Source: Alteromonas sp. KUL49 (GTDB lineage: Bacteria > Pseudomonadota > Gammaproteobacteria > Enterobacterales > Alteromonadaceae). Taken from it: a stretch of DNA of 64,000 nt. Positions 9,875 through 24,026 of the stretch are shown here, piece after piece. The notes below the pieces were generated by a model, which saw only the letters and a program-made list of their open reading frames with translations, was not told the DNA's origin and ran no database searches. The stretch is from the NCBI RefSeq assembly GCF_006538345.1, contig NZ_BJKL01000011.1, positions 95,824-159,823 on the forward strand. Reading direction: 5' to 3'. Positions within the stretch are counted from its first letter, which is position 1. Every line of letters begins with the position of its first letter. The position numbers were made by a program, and so were the translations under genes.

Positions 9875-10368
9875 GCGTTTTCTCCCTCTTTTTCAGGAGT
9901 GTAATACTCAACGCCAGCGATTGATTTTGAGGCTGCTTTAATTGCCTTATGAATGCGGGGATAGGTTCCGCATCGACAAATATTGCCCGACATAGTGGCG
10001 ACGATTTCTTCATCTGTCGGTGTTGGATTCGACGCTAGTAAACTGGCTGCCTGCATGATTTGACCGCATTGGCAAAAACCACACTGTGGTACTTTGTTGT
10101 CTAGCCATGCTTTTTGCACTGGATGATCGCCGTCTTCACTTAGCCCTTCAATCGTTGTTATTTTTCTGCCCACAGCTGCAGAGACTGGAAGCACGCAAGA
10201 TCGCTGCGCGACACCATCAATGTGAACGGTACATGCGCCGCACTGCGCCATACCGCAGCCAAATTTTGGACCGGTCAGATCTAGTTCGTCGCGCAAAAAC
10301 CATAAGACAGGAGTGGTTGGGTCCCCTGAAAATTCGTAATTCTTTCCATTAACGGTCAAAGTTAACAT
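9871..10368 (-). CDS. [2Fe-2S] subunit of the molybdenum hydroxylase (IorA-like)
   Basis: 165 residues, typical for the small iron-sulfur subunit. The N-terminal plant-ferredoxin-type cluster has the cysteines of [16 protein letters not shown] plus a later Cys. The C-terminal helical domain binds the second cluster through [10 protein letters not shown] and [12 protein letters not shown]. It moves electrons from the molybdenum site of the partner subunit to an external acceptor. It has no signal peptide of its own, so it is probably carried out with IorB by the Tat system, as known for related enzymes. It is first gene of a two-gene leftward operon, and the ATG at 10368 is clear. Confidence 0.93.
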   Translation of the reverse strand: MLTLTVNGKNYEFSGDPTTPVLWFLRDELDLTGPKFGCGMAQCGACTVHIDGVAQRSCVLPVSAAVGRKITTIEGLSEDGDHPVQKAWLDNKVPQCGFCQCGQIMQAASLLASNPTPTDEEIVATMSGNICRCGTYPRIHKAIKAASKSIAGVEYYTPEKEGENA

Positions 10369-10569
10369 CTAATGTTCTCCGTTTACGCCATAGTAAAACG
10401 CATTACGTTTGGCGGTGCCTGTAGAATGTTGTTGTTTGAACATGCTGTACGTTAAGCGTACTTATATCGAGGTAGGGGTTACTCTTTTATAGTGCACTAG
10501 GTGCAAAAAATACACTAGCATGCTAACAAATCTTTAACACAGAGAGTAAGACAAAGTAACCAATTTACA

Positions 10570-10601
10570 CGATGATAAACATAGTATGTTATTTATCATC
10601 G
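10570..10601. other. Long AT-rich hairpin
   Basis: Perfect ten-base arms CGATGATAAA (10570-10579) and TTTATCATCG (10592-10601) with further pairing inside (ACATA / TATGT). It follows the small leftward gene ending at 10614 and could act as its terminator or mRNA 3' stabiliser, but there is no T-run. The rest of the 245-base gap (10369-10613) holds the promoter side of the molybdenum hydroxylase operon, with no other feature I can support. Confidence 0.5.
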
Positions 10602-10613
10602 CATGTGTATGGT

Positions 10614-10829
10614 TTAGCGCATTTTGCGAAGTAGTAAGAAGCGGTCGAGTTTACGAGCGCCTTTAGACATGAGGTTTTGATTAAACTTGAGCCATTGGCG
10701 AGCACGAGGCCAGTCGTAACTTAACAACATAAGGCCGCCCACTACCAACAAAATTGACCCGGGAAGTATGGTAAAAATGATCCCAGTCGCAAAAAGTAGC
10801 CCACCCAAGGTAAGACGAATATATTTCAT
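10614..10829 (-). CDS. Small two-helix membrane protein (PGPGW-like)
   Basis: 71 residues: two closely spaced hydrophobic segments (about 5-22 and 25-41) joined by an ILPGS turn, then a basic amphipathic tail (Arg/Lys-rich from residue 44). This layout resembles the PGPGW-motif small transmembrane proteins, with PGS in place of PGPG. The function is unknown. The start ATG at 10829 is preceded by GGAGG about seven bases upstream (reading the minus strand). It is monocistronic and divergent from ydiJ. Confidence 0.7.
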   Translation of the reverse strand: MKYIRLTLGGLLFATGIIFTILPGSILLVVGGLMLLSYDWPRARQWLKFNQNLMSKGARKLDRFLLLRKMR

Positions 10830-11047
10830 TTGCTACCTCCGTTAAGCATTAATAATATCCGAAGTTTAATAGTGGTCGAGAATAGGTCAAAAGCCAACAA
10901 AGAGTTTGTAAACATTTGTGACGTGCATTGAATTCCGTTTAGATTAACACAGGTTAAAAATTCATATGAAAGCACAATAGGCTATAGAGCCAAGCTAGTT
11001 GAGTAGGTATACTGTCGAGCCTTCGTACTCTCAGAGGTATTACTACA

Positions 11048-14000
11048 TTGAGTTTGCCACGTGTTGCCCCAGAACAAGGTCTTTCAAGGGATTATATTGC
11101 GTACTTAGACGAATTATCGTCGTCATCTTTTACCGGAGATGTTGAATACAGTTACGGCAGTAGGCTTGCTGTAGCCACCGACAACTCTGTGTATCAAAAG
11201 CTTCCACAAGCCGTTGTGTTTCCCAAAAGTGTAGAAGACCTCCAATGTATTGGTTCGTTGGCAAATAAGCACCCTCAAGTTGTGTTCTCTGCAAGGGGTG
11301 GTGGTACGGGTACTAATGGACAAAGTCTTACTGCTGGAATTGTGGTCGACCTTTCACGACACATGAACAAGATCCTCGAAATCAACGTCGAGGAACAATG
11401 GGTACGCGTTCAAACCGGTGTAGTTAAAGATGCATTAAATGATGCACTTCGTCCTCATGGCTTTTTCTTTTCGCCAGATTTATCAACCAGCAACCGAGCT
11501 ACTTTGGGCGGTATGATCAATACCGATGCGTCGGGGCAGGGCTCTTTGGTGTATGGCAAAACTAGTGACCATGTGTTGGGACTAACGTCGGTATTATCTA
11601 ATGGTGATATTCTCTCAACCACGCCATTAAGTGTAGAGGAAGCAAAACAGCGGTCTGAGACCGATGACAGTTACGGCAACATATTAAAGCAAGTATTTGC
11701 ATCGTGCGTAGAACAGCGTGATGCGATATTGGCGAAGTTCCCTAGACTCAATAGATTCCTCACCGGTTACGATTTAGAACACGCTTACGATAGCGAGTCT
11801 GAAACTATTGATGTGAGTCGTTTGATCACTGGTTCCGAGGGATCCTTAGCCATGGTCGCCGAGGCAAAACTTTCCCTGACGCCAATCGCCACCTACAAAG
11901 CGCTAGTCAATATTAAGTACGACAGCTTCGAATCAGCGCTACGACATGCACCACGCATGGTTGCAGCCAAAGCTACCTCGGTAGAAACCGTAGACTCTAC
12001 GGTATTGAACTTAGCGAAAACCGACATTATTTGGCACTCCATTGCTGATTTGATTACTGATGTACCCAACAAAACCTTGTTGGGATTAAACATGGTGGAG
12101 TACAACAGTAACGACGAAAGTGAAATCAAGGAACGAATAGCTGCGCTCGAAGCAGAACTCACTGCTGCCAGTGAAAATGGAGAGTTTGGTGTTATCGGTT
12201 ATCAGGTAACCTTCGATAAGTCGGATATTAGTCGTATTTACGCCATGCGTAAAAAAGCGGTCGGTTTGTTGGGCAAAACGGAAGGTACGCAAAAGCCGAT
12301 TGCCTTTGCCGAAGATACCGCCGTTCCTCCCGAAAATCTTGCCGACTTTATCATGGAGTTTCGTGAGTTACTCGACGGTGAAGGATTGCGATATGGCATG
12401 TTTGGCCATGTTGATGCTGGTGTACTTCACGTACGCCCTGCATTAGACCTATGTGACGTCGAACAAGAAAAATTAATGCACAGCTTGTCTGACAGAGTAG
12501 TGGCCCTAGTTGCCAAGTACGGCGGCCTAATGTGGGGCGAGCACGGTAAAGGCTATCGAAGCGAATATGGTCCTGCGTTTTTTGGTGAGGATTTATTTAA
12601 CGAGCTTCGACGGATAAAAGCGGCTTTCGACCCCTCGAACAAAATGAATCCGGGCAAGATTTGTACGCCTATAGAAAGTAATGACGAATTGGTGAAAGTG
12701 TCTGACACCAAGCGTGCAACCTATGACCGTACTATTCCAGTGGCATTTAAAACAGCATTCGCACCTGCTATGGACTGTAACGGCAATGGTTTGTGTTTTA
12801 ACTATGACGCTACATCGCCTATGTGCCCGTCGAGCAAGGTCACTCGTGACCGCCGTCACAGCCCAAAGGGCAGAGCGGGATTGATTCGAGAGTGGATCCG
12901 TTTGCTCGGCCAGCAAGGTGTTGACACCAAATCACTGAGTGCAGAGCAGTTCAGTTCGTCGTGGTGGGAACGTTTTGTTAACTCACGTAAAAAAGAAGAA
13001 GATTTTTCTCATGAGGTGCTAGAGGCCATGAATGGCTGTTTAGCATGTAAGTCTTGCTCTAGCCAATGCCCAGTGAAAGTCGACGTTCCTGAATTTAGAG
13101 CGACCTTTTTATCTATTTATTACCAGCGCTATCTTCGCCCAGCAAAAGATTTACTTGTTGCCAACATTGAGAGAATGGCACCGGTAATGGCGAAAGCACC
13201 GTGGTTATTTAATGCCTTTTTAAAACCTGCAATTGCACAGAAGGCCATTGAATCGACTATTGGTTATGTTGATGCGCCAGTACTTTCTTCTCCGTCACTT
13301 GAAAAGCGCGTTGCCGGCAAGGTAGCACGCTATGATTACAACGTATTGTCTGCTCTGTCTGAAGAAGAAAAGCAGTCTACCGTCATCGTTGTTCAAGACC
13401 CATTCACAAGTTTTTATGACGCTGGCGTCGTTGAAGATTTTATTGCCTTGATTCGAAAGCTCGGCATATCGCCAGTATTGCTTCCGTTTAAACCTAACGG
13501 TAAACCGGAGCACGTAAAAGGTTTTTTAGAGCGCTTTGCTCGCACGGCGAAAAACACAGCGAGCTTTCTGAATGAAGTGGCCGCACTAGATATTCCCATG
13601 GTGGGCGTAGATGCATCTTTGGTGCTTTGTTACCGAGACGAATATAAAAAGGCGCTGGGTGAGAAGCGAGGCGACTTCCAAGTATTGGCCGTACATGAAT
13701 GGCTTTCTGAATTAGGCGATACCGTATGGCAGAATGTTGCTCCGTCTAGCGACACTGCACCGCTTGCGTTACTGAGTCACTGTACCGAAAAAACCGCATT
13801 GCCTACCTCTGAAAAGCAATGGCAGCAAATTTTTGCAAAAGTAGACCAATCAGTTGACGTTGTTGCCGTTGGCTGTTGTGGTATGGCGGGTACCTATGGG
13901 CACGAAGCAGAACAAAAGCAAAAGTCGCTCGATATTTATAACCTGAGTTGGGAACAAGCATTAAAGCGTTATCCAGCGGAAGCAGTAATGGCCACCGGAT

Positions 14001-14089
14001 ATTCCTGTCGAAGCCAAGTGGCAAGAATAGAGCGCTTTAAACCAAAGCACCCAGTACAAAGTTTACTGGCGTGTATAAACAATAAATAA
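11048..14089 (+). CDS. ydiJ: FAD/4Fe-4S oxidoreductase YdiJ (D-2-hydroxyglutarate dehydrogenase type)
   Basis: 1013 residues, matching E. coli YdiJ (1018). Domains in order: FAD-binding PCMH domain (about 40-280, with ARGGGTGTNGQSL and the ATLGGMINTDASGQG stretch), FAD-oxidase C-terminal domain (about 280-560), then an iron-sulfur part with NGCLACKSCSSQCPVKVDVP (CxxCxxCxxxCP) and a C-terminal CCG-type region (VGCCGMAGTYG). E. coli YdiJ has been reported to oxidise D-2-hydroxyglutarate, so the likely job is recycling that by-product to 2-oxoglutarate. The start is TTG at 11048, supported by AGAGG ten bases upstream and by alignment to the YdiJ N-terminus. A DUF4826 gene follows 22 bases downstream. 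Confidence 0.93.
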   Translation: MSLPRVAPEQGLSRDYIAYLDELSSSSFTGDVEYSYGSRLAVATDNSVYQKLPQAVVFPKSVEDLQCIGSLANKHPQVVFSARGGGTGTNGQSLTAGIVVDLSRHMNKILEINVEEQWVRVQTGVVKDALNDALRPHGFFFSPDLSTSNRATLGGMINTDASGQGSLVYGKTSDHVLGLTSVLSNGDILSTTPLSVEEAKQRSETDDSYGNILKQVFASCVEQRDAILAKFPRLNRFLTGYDLEHAYDSESETIDVSRLITGSEGSLAMVAEAKLSLTPIATYKALVNIKYDSFESALRHAPRMVAAKATSVETVDSTVLNLAKTDIIWHSIADLITDVPNKTLLGLNMVEYNSNDESEIKERIAALEAELTAASENGEFGVIGYQVTFDKSDISRIYAMRKKAVGLLGKTEGTQKPIAFAEDTAVPPENLADFIMEFRELLDGEGLRYGMFGHVDAGVLHVRPALDLCDVEQEKLMHSLSDRVVALVAKYGGLMWGEHGKGYRSEYGPAFFGEDLFNELRRIKAAFDPSNKMNPGKICTPIESNDELVKVSDTKRATYDRTIPVAFKTAFAPAMDCNGNGLCFNYDATSPMCPSSKVTRDRRHSPKGRAGLIREWIRLLGQQGVDTKSLSAEQFSSSWWERFVNSRKKEEDFSHEVLEAMNGCLACKSCSSQCPVKVDVPEFRATFLSIYYQRYLRPAKDLLVANIERMAPVMAKAPWLFNAFLKPAIAQKAIESTIGYVDAPVLSSPSLEKRVAGKVARYDYNVLSALSEEEKQSTVIVVQDPFTSFYDAGVVEDFIALIRKLGISPVLLPFKPNGKPEHVKGFLERFARTAKNTASFLNEVAALDIPMVGVDASLVLCYRDEYKKALGEKRGDFQVLAVHEWLSELGDTVWQNVAPSSDTAPLALLSHCTEKTALPTSEKQWQQIFAKVDQSVDVVAVGCCGMAGTYGHEAEQKQKSLDIYNLSWEQALKRYPAEAVMATGYSCRSQVARIERFKPKHPVQSLLACINNK

Positions 14090-14111
14090 CAAGAAAACTT
14101 AGAGAAATATC

Positions 14112-14525
14112 ATGGCAGAACAGAACCGATTAACTGAAGAACAAACCGCTGAATGGATCAAGCTCCAATTACAGCGCTCGAACAAGCACCTTGCAGAAAA
14201 TGGAGTGTTATTCGACGCAGTGGTGATGGAAGAGAGCCGTTATTTGGCACCCTACATCGCGTTGTGGAAAATTCGAGATAATGAGAGCAATTATTATTGG
14301 GTACTTTCGGGAGATTTACCTGTCGACTTTACCGTGATTGGCAATGCAGAAGACGCTCGTGGAGCAATGAAGTACTTCTCAATGTCTTGGCAAATGAAAG
14401 CCGAAAACATTCGTGCTGCAAACGCCGTTGACGAAGAGCAGCTCAAATACGCTGCACTGTTGCAAAACCGCGCTGAGAGTATGTATACGCTACAAAACGC
14501 TGACGACCTATGGGTTCAACAGTAG
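14112..14525 (+). CDS. DUF4826 family protein
   Basis: 137 residues, soluble and without signal peptide, acidic. It matches my recollection of the DUF4826 family: ALWKIRDNESNYYWVLSGDLP and AMKYFSMSWQMKAENI are characteristic. The function is unknown. It is co-directional with ydiJ at a 22-base gap and ends in its own terminator, so it is probably the second gene of the ydiJ transcript. Confidence 0.82.
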   Translation: MAEQNRLTEEQTAEWIKLQLQRSNKHLAENGVLFDAVVMEESRYLAPYIALWKIRDNESNYYWVLSGDLPVDFTVIGNAEDARGAMKYFSMSWQMKAENIRAANAVDEEQLKYAALLQNRAESMYTLQNADDLWVQQ

Positions 14526-14541
14526 CTGATTAGCTCACATT

Positions 14542-14574
14542 GCGCGGGTCATCACCTAAAACCCGCGCTTTTTT
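14542..14574 (+). terminator. Intrinsic terminator after ydiJ-DUF4826
   Basis: Eight-base GC-rich stem GCGCGGGT / ACCCGCGC with an 11-base loop, followed by six T. The minus-strand GNAT gene ends immediately after it. Confidence 0.9.
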
Positions 14575-14575
14575 G

Positions 14576-15034
14576 TCAATGCATCTTTGACACATCTGGC
14601 AGTGAGAAGCGTTCAGTAGAACACCCCATGCGCTGGCGTGGAATACCTGCATCCATGAATACTTGCCCAACCGGCTCGAAGCCGAGTTTGGTATGATAGG
14701 GCACGCTGTCCAGCGAAAGATTGACTTTGACAATGGGCAGTTGTTTGGTTTTCGCCAGTTTGATAAGCGCTTTGAACAACACTTTATACACACCTAAGTG
14801 GCGATGTTGACGTTTAACGGCAACTCGACCAATTTCACCTTGGAGAGTAAGTCTAGCCGTTGCAATTGGCTCTTTGTCTGGGTCATAAACGAGCACGTGA
14901 TACGCTTTGGGATCGTGTTCGTCAAATTCAGCCTCTCTCGGTAAACGCCATTCCAGTACAAATACCTTTTCTCTCAGTGCTTTAAGTCGATTCTGACTCC
15001 GTTCCCAATCGACGCTTTCTGTTGTAAACGTCAT
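14576..15034 (-). CDS. GNAT family N-acetyltransferase
   Basis: 152 residues. The acetyl-CoA-binding core is visible as GRVAVKRQHRHLGVYKVLF (the family's R/Q-x-x-G-x-G/A motif, here QHRHLGV) followed by a VNLSLDSVPYHTKLGFEPVG segment typical of GNAT C-termini. The substrate is unknown. It lies nine bases downstream of roxA on the same strand, so it is probably co-transcribed. A link to protein or ribosome modification is only suggested by that neighbour. Confidence 0.85.
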   Translation of the reverse strand: MTFTTESVDWERSQNRLKALREKVFVLEWRLPREAEFDEHDPKAYHVLVYDPDKEPIATARLTLQGEIGRVAVKRQHRHLGVYKVLFKALIKLAKTKQLPIVKVNLSLDSVPYHTKLGFEPVGQVFMDAGIPRQRMGCSTERFSLPDVSKMH

Positions 15035-15043
15035 GATTACTCA

Positions 15044-16210
15044 CTACCCGTGTTGAATGTCCCAATACCCTTTGTTAACAAGTGTAGTTAAGGTTTTTAA
15101 GAACGCCAACGATGGTTTTTTGTTCAATTGAGATAATGAAAAATTATTCATATTGAGCAACACCGTCACTGCTTCTGCGTCTTGATGTTGGTATGAGTAT
15201 GTCTCTCCATTGACGAAAAATACGCCCTCTACTGAGCCCGTGGGTAAGATGGGCCTGTTTCCGGGGGAGGGATAAAAACAAGCACCATTCACAAGAGCTG
15301 CTTCAATGTCGTCAACTGAAATTTCGTCCTCTGGTATAAAGTCTGGTAGTCCCTGCTCACTGAGCATTTCTATCAACGACGAAGTAAATAAATCGGAATC
15401 AATAGCACTTTTGAGCATTGTTTTTAAAGTGTCGATTTCTTCTTGAGACATCTCGGCAGGTTGAGGTGCTGAGGGGCGCGCTGGGTCAGAAAATCTAGGT
15501 AGTTCACATTCTTGCGCTAGTGTTTGGCTCAGAATGTTCGCGAGAGTGCTGGTATCCGGTGCTCTAAATCCCACGGAATAGGTAATACAGTCTTCTAGCG
15601 CAACGCCGTCATGAGGCCAACCGGGTGGAATGTACAAGACATCTCCGGGCAGCAGAACTTCATCGATAATGGGTGTAAAACCGCTTATCTGGCGAAGCTC
15701 TGGATGGGGAAATACGTCGTCATAGAGGCCTTTTTCTCCTACTCTCCAACGACGACTGCCTTTTCCTTGCACTAAGAAGACGTCATATTGATCAAGATGT
15801 GCACCCACTCCTGCGCCTGCGGTAGCAAAACTGACCATCACGTCGTCCATACGCCAATTAGGTATAAACCTAAAGGGCTCAATCAGCGCGCCAACGTCAT
15901 CGATGTACTTATCAACACCTTGGACTAGAAGGGTCCACTGGCCCTTGCACACATGCTCAAATTCATCAAACGGACCGTGAGCAACATCCCATATACCATC
16001 TTGGTTTTTGATAATACGACTGTCAATGTCGTCCTCTTGCGCCAATCCCGCAAGATCATGCTCATCGATGGGGTCTTCAAACGCCGGAAATAGTTGTCGC
16101 AGTACCACTGGCTTTTGTTGCCAAAAGTGTTTGAGAAATTGAGATACACCAGCAAAGCTGTGAAGATCGAGTGAGGTCATTAAGCACTTTGAATTACTGT
16201 ATTTGAGCAA
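15044..16210 (-). CDS. roxA: JmjC-type ribosomal protein uL16 arginine hydroxylase (RoxA/YcfD)
   Basis: Fe(II)/2-oxoglutarate oxygenase that in E. coli hydroxylates an arginine of ribosomal protein L16. The JmjC core has the iron-binding HxD in GAHLDQYDVFLVQG and the distal His in PPGWPHDGVALEDC. A C-terminal region of about 150 residues corresponds to the dimerisation and winged-helix parts of YcfD. Two starts are possible: TTG at 16210 (388 residues), with AAGGA ten bases upstream inside the end of the cyclase gene, or ATG at 16180 (378 residues), closer to the family N-terminus but without a ribosome site. It sits between the cyclase gene and the GNAT gene in a leftward series. Confidence 0.92.
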   Translation of the reverse strand: MLKYSNSKCLMTSLDLHSFAGVSQFLKHFWQQKPVVLRQLFPAFEDPIDEHDLAGLAQEDDIDSRIIKNQDGIWDVAHGPFDEFEHVCKGQWTLLVQGVDKYIDDVGALIEPFRFIPNWRMDDVMVSFATAGAGVGAHLDQYDVFLVQGKGSRRWRVGEKGLYDDVFPHPELRQISGFTPIIDEVLLPGDVLYIPPGWPHDGVALEDCITYSVGFRAPDTSTLANILSQTLAQECELPRFSDPARPSAPQPAEMSQEEIDTLKTMLKSAIDSDLFTSSLIEMLSEQGLPDFIPEDEISVDDIEAALVNGACFYPSPGNRPILPTGSVEGVFFVNGETYSYQHQDAEAVTVLLNMNNFSLSQLNKKPSLAFLKTLTTLVNKGYWDIQHG

Positions 16211-16216
16211 ATTATA

Positions 16217-17398
16217 TCAATCCTTTGCCGTTAATTCCCCATGTTCTGCAAGCGAGCATTCGTAGGCGATGGCCTTTGCTGTTTTAGTTTGTACTACTAT
16301 CTGACGAAATTGTTGTTTATGAGATGGCGCGATCTGCGCGTAGAGTGCTTCACATATACACAGGTGGTTTGCTCTGCCGCATTGCTCCAAAGAAGCGGCG
16401 TGATTCACTGTGCTTCCCCACAAGTCAAAGTGTGCCAATGCTCGTTGTGGTAGCCCAGCACTCACTGGCCCCGCCGACATTCCTATTCGCAATTCACACT
16501 CTATCCCATGAAGTTTGGTGACTTGTTGAAATTGTCTAAATGAAGCGAGGGCAAACTCAAGGATGGCGTTGCTACAGGCTTTTCTCGTTGTCAGTTTTGC
16601 TGTAATTCCACTAGCAGCCATGTATTCATCGCCGTTGGTTTTAACGGGGAGTATATTGAATAATTCTGTGTGCTTATCAAAGCTTTGGTAAAAGGTATCG
16701 AGCAATGTAAATAGGGTATTTTTGTCGAGTGAGGATGTCAGTGTTTGATAGCCTTTGATGTCTGCAAACATCACACAGGCGTAAGGTACATCTTGCCTAT
16801 GTTGAGTGTTAGGGGCTTGAATTAACTGAGTGAGCGGTTCGGTTTTTTGCAGTACTTGTCGAGTATTTTTGTAATGGGAGGATATTATTGACCATCGGTT
16901 TGCGGTGAATTTGTGTAAGTAAGTGATTATACAAATGCAGCCGATGGCTAACGTAATACTATTCCCTTGGCGCAATCCCGCTTCCCATTTTTCTAGCGAA
17001 CTAGAATGTACGCTATCTAATAGTATAAAAGTCACTGCGTACGCCGCACTCCAGCAAATACTTTGTTTTATCTCGGTTTTCCTAAAGATAAATCCGCTCA
17101 CCAAACATCCAATCAGTAGAAAGTGCTGAGTAAATAGGTCTGCTTTCCACAAGAGCGTAGCGCCAACAAGATAAGTTAAAAAAGCGATGATAAGTAGCAG
17201 TCTGGCGTCTTTAAGATATCCTTGAGAGAGCAGGTGTATTGCTAATCCTGTCATACAAATATGGGTAAATAAGTGAACCCATATTAACTTAGATACCGCG
17301 TATTGAATCACCAACGGAATTTGAATTAGCAAAGCAATAAGGAATAGCTGAGAGATAACCTTGAGTAGATTGTTGAGGGATGGTGGTGATTTGTGCAT
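16217..17398 (-). CDS. Membrane class III adenylate-cyclase-like protein
   Basis: With ATG at 17398, 393 residues: about six N-terminal membrane helices (to about residue 165), a linker, then a class III cyclase domain from about 205. Metal-binding aspartates are present in MFADIKGY (around 213) and NGDEY. The Lys of VKTNGDEY and the Asp of FDLWGSTVN match the adenine-specifying pair. The transition-state arginine expected in the NxAxR motif is missing: here it reads NHAAS. So the fold and substrate pair point to cAMP synthesis but activity is uncertain. The frame extends to 17431, but that stretch is inside the purB terminator, so I rejected it. It is followed by roxA after six bases. Confidence 0.82.
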   Translation of the reverse strand: MHKSPPSLNNLLKVISQLFLIALLIQIPLVIQYAVSKLIWVHLFTHICMTGLAIHLLSQGYLKDARLLLIIAFLTYLVGATLLWKADLFTQHFLLIGCLVSGFIFRKTEIKQSICWSAAYAVTFILLDSVHSSSLEKWEAGLRQGNSITLAIGCICIITYLHKFTANRWSIISSHYKNTRQVLQKTEPLTQLIQAPNTQHRQDVPYACVMFADIKGYQTLTSSLDKNTLFTLLDTFYQSFDKHTELFNILPVKTNGDEYMAASGITAKLTTRKACSNAILEFALASFRQFQQVTKLHGIECELRIGMSAGPVSAGLPQRALAHFDLWGSTVNHAASLEQCGRANHLCICEALYAQIAPSHKQQFRQIVVQTKTAKAIAYECSLAEHGELTAKD

Positions 17399-17410
17399 GT
17401 TTCGGCCAAA

Positions 17411-17438
17411 AAAAAGCGTGGAACATTCCACGCTTTTT
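17411..17438 (-). terminator. Intrinsic terminator of purB
   Basis: Thirteen-base perfect arms (AAAAAGCGTGGAA at 17411-17423 and its complement at 17426-17438) with a two-base loop. On the minus strand it is followed by eight T. It separates purB from the cyclase gene, whose start lies just downstream. Confidence 0.88.
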
Positions 17439-17461
17439 AGAATACCGATGACGCGGTCAAT

Positions 17462-19469
<2,008 letters not shown>

Positions 19470-19470
<1 letters not shown>

Positions 19471-20576
19471 TAGCGAATATATCTCTCAATAATACCACCA
19501 CCCAGGCACACTTCTTCACTGTAAAACACAGCAGATTGCCCTGGTGTTACTGCTTTTTGCGGCTCATCAAACATAACTTCGATAGTGTCATTATCAATGG
19601 GCTTTATCGTGCAAGGAATGTCAGTTTGACGATAGCGTGTTTTTACTACTGCACATAGTTCTTCAGTTATTGATGTTCTATCAACCCAATGAAGCTGATT
19701 TGCTATCAGTCCTTTAGAGTAGAGGCGAGGGTGATCAGCACCTTGCCCAACAATGAGTACGTTTCGTTGAACGTCTTTATCAACCACGTACCAAGGCTGA
19801 TCACCTTTGTCCTTTTGGCCGCCGATAAGTAAGCCTTTACGCTGGCCCAATGTGTGATACATCAACCCTTCGTGCTTACCAATATCTTCGCCTTCAGCGG
19901 TTTGAATAATACCGGGCTGTGCAGGTAAATAGCGAGCAAGAAAGTCTTTAAACTTACGCTCACCAATAAAGCAAATGCCCGTAGAATCTTTTTTGTCGTG
20001 GGTAATGAGATCTTGTTCTTCAGCGATACGGCGTACTTCTGGTTTTTCGATGTCACCTACTGGGAAGAGTGTTTTCGCAACGTGCTCTTCACCAAGGGTA
20101 TAAAGAAAATAACTTTGGTCTTTATTGTTATCTAACCCGCGCAGCATTTGCCAGTGTCCGTCTTTTTCTCGACGACGCACATAATGGCCTGTGGCGATGT
20201 AGTCTGCGCCTAAGTCTTCAGCGGCAAATTCAAGAAACGCTTTAAACTTGATTTCTTTGTTGCACATAATGTCTGGATTAGGCGTACGTCCGGCTTTGTA
20301 CTCAGCGAGAAAGTACTCGAAAACGTTATCCCAGTATTCGGCAGCGAAGTTAATGGTATGAAGTTCTATGCCCAGCTTATCAGCGACAGCTTGTGCGTCT
20401 TTTAAGTCCTCTGCGGCTGCGCAATACTCGTCATTGTCGTCTTCTTCCCAGTTTTTCATGAACAAGCCTTCTACCTGATATCCTTGTTGTTGCAACAAAT
20501 AGGCAGACACAGAAGAATCAACACCGCCAGACATTCCGACGATGACGTTTTTTACTAGCGTTGGCAGCGATATCAC
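19470..20576 (-). CDS. mnmA: tRNA-specific 2-thiouridylase MnmA
   Basis: Transfers sulfur, received from the TusABCDE relay, to U34 of tRNA for Lys, Glu and Gln. 368 residues. It has the ATP-pyrophosphatase loop [15 protein letters not shown], the first catalytic Cys in [14 protein letters not shown] and the second in [15 protein letters not shown] at 20576 is the likely start, seven or eight codons before the conserved core. It is first gene of the mnmA-hflD-purB series; nudJ, which lies upstream in E. coli, is not here. Confidence 0.98.
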
Positions 20577-20663
20577 TCACAGATGCAGTTCACTCTCTTG
20601 GGTTGAATTCAGGGTCGCGAATTTTACCAGAATTCATTGGGTAAATCACATCAAAAATGTGTA

Positions 20664-21218
20664 TTAAAACGACGATTCGATTTGAGTATAACTACCGTTT
20701 TCAATGCCATCTATGGTCCAATTTCCGACGCGATAGCGAATCAATCGCAACGTGGGGTAGCCCACGTGGGCTGTCATGCGTCGAACCTGACGGTTTCGCC
20801 CTTCTGAAATGGTAATTGATAGCCACGACGTTGGAATAGACTGGCGAAATCTTACCGGCGGATTTCTGTCCCAAACGTTGGGTGGTTCTATGGCCTTAAC
20901 CTTTGCAGGGCGTGTCATCCCGTCTTTTAGCTCAACACCGCTACACAGCGCTTGAATTGCTTTTTCATCGGGGATCCCTTCCACTTGAACCCAATAGGTT
21001 TTGCTTGTTTTTGCTTTGGGATGCGCAAGTTTGTGCTGTAATTTGCCGTTGTTGGTAAGTACGAGGAGCCCCTCTGAATCCCTATCTAAGCGCCCCGCAG
21101 CATACACGTCTGGTACTGAAATGAAGTCCTTCAAGGTTTGTCTTCCATCAGCATCGGTGAACTGTGACAGTACTTGAAATGGCTTGTTGAACAGAATGAT
21201 TTTAGACTTTTTTGTCAT
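20664..21218 (-). CDS. rluE: 23S rRNA pseudouridine-2457 synthase
   Basis: 184 residues of the RsuA/RluBEF family without an N-terminal S4 domain, which fits RluE. It carries the catalytic Asp in [16 protein letters not shown] and the family C-terminal motif [17 protein letters not shown]. It modifies U2457 in the peptidyl-transferase region of 23S rRNA. Located between icd and mnmA, the same relative order as in E. coli, and divergent from icd. Confidence 0.95.
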   Translation of the reverse strand: MTKKSKIILFNKPFQVLSQFTDADGRQTLKDFISVPDVYAAGRLDRDSEGLLVLTNNGKLQHKLAHPKAKTSKTYWVQVEGIPDEKAIQALCSGVELKDGMTRPAKVKAIEPPNVWDRNPPVRFRQSIPTSWLSITISEGRNRQVRRMTAHVGYPTLRLIRYRVGNWTIDGIENGSYTQIESSF

Positions 21219-23821
<2,603 letters not shown>

Positions 23822-23840
23822 TCTATAAAGCCATAATGAC

Positions 23841-23874
23841 AAAAAGCCCGATGTTGCAAAACATCGGGCTTTTT
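23841..23874 (+). terminator. Intrinsic terminator of icd
   Basis: Fifteen-base arms (AAAAAGCCCGATGTT at 23841-23855 with its complement at 23860-23874) and a four-base loop, followed by a T-rich tract. Confidence 0.92.
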
Positions 23875-23979
23875 CTTTTTCTGACGTTATAAAGTGCAAA
23901 GTTGCTAAAATAATATGACCGAATGGTCTGATACGCATGCACAAAAAAATCGAGACTTAGCTCGTAACTCGTTTAAAGT

Positions 23980-24006
23980 GCGGTCAGTGAACTATCCACT
24001 GACCGC
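23980..24006 (-). terminator. Likely terminator of cspD
   Basis: Ten-base perfect arms GCGGTCAGTG / CACTGACCGC with a seven-base loop, 20 bases beyond the cspD stop on the minus strand. Only a short T stretch follows (ACTTT), so termination strength is uncertain. Confidence 0.6.
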
Positions 24007-24026
24007 CAATAAAATCTTTGCTTTTA

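Noticed and set aside
16241..16521. Plus-strand reading frames inside the cyclase gene
   Set aside because: They are antisense to a well-supported gene, have no family features and no ribosome site.
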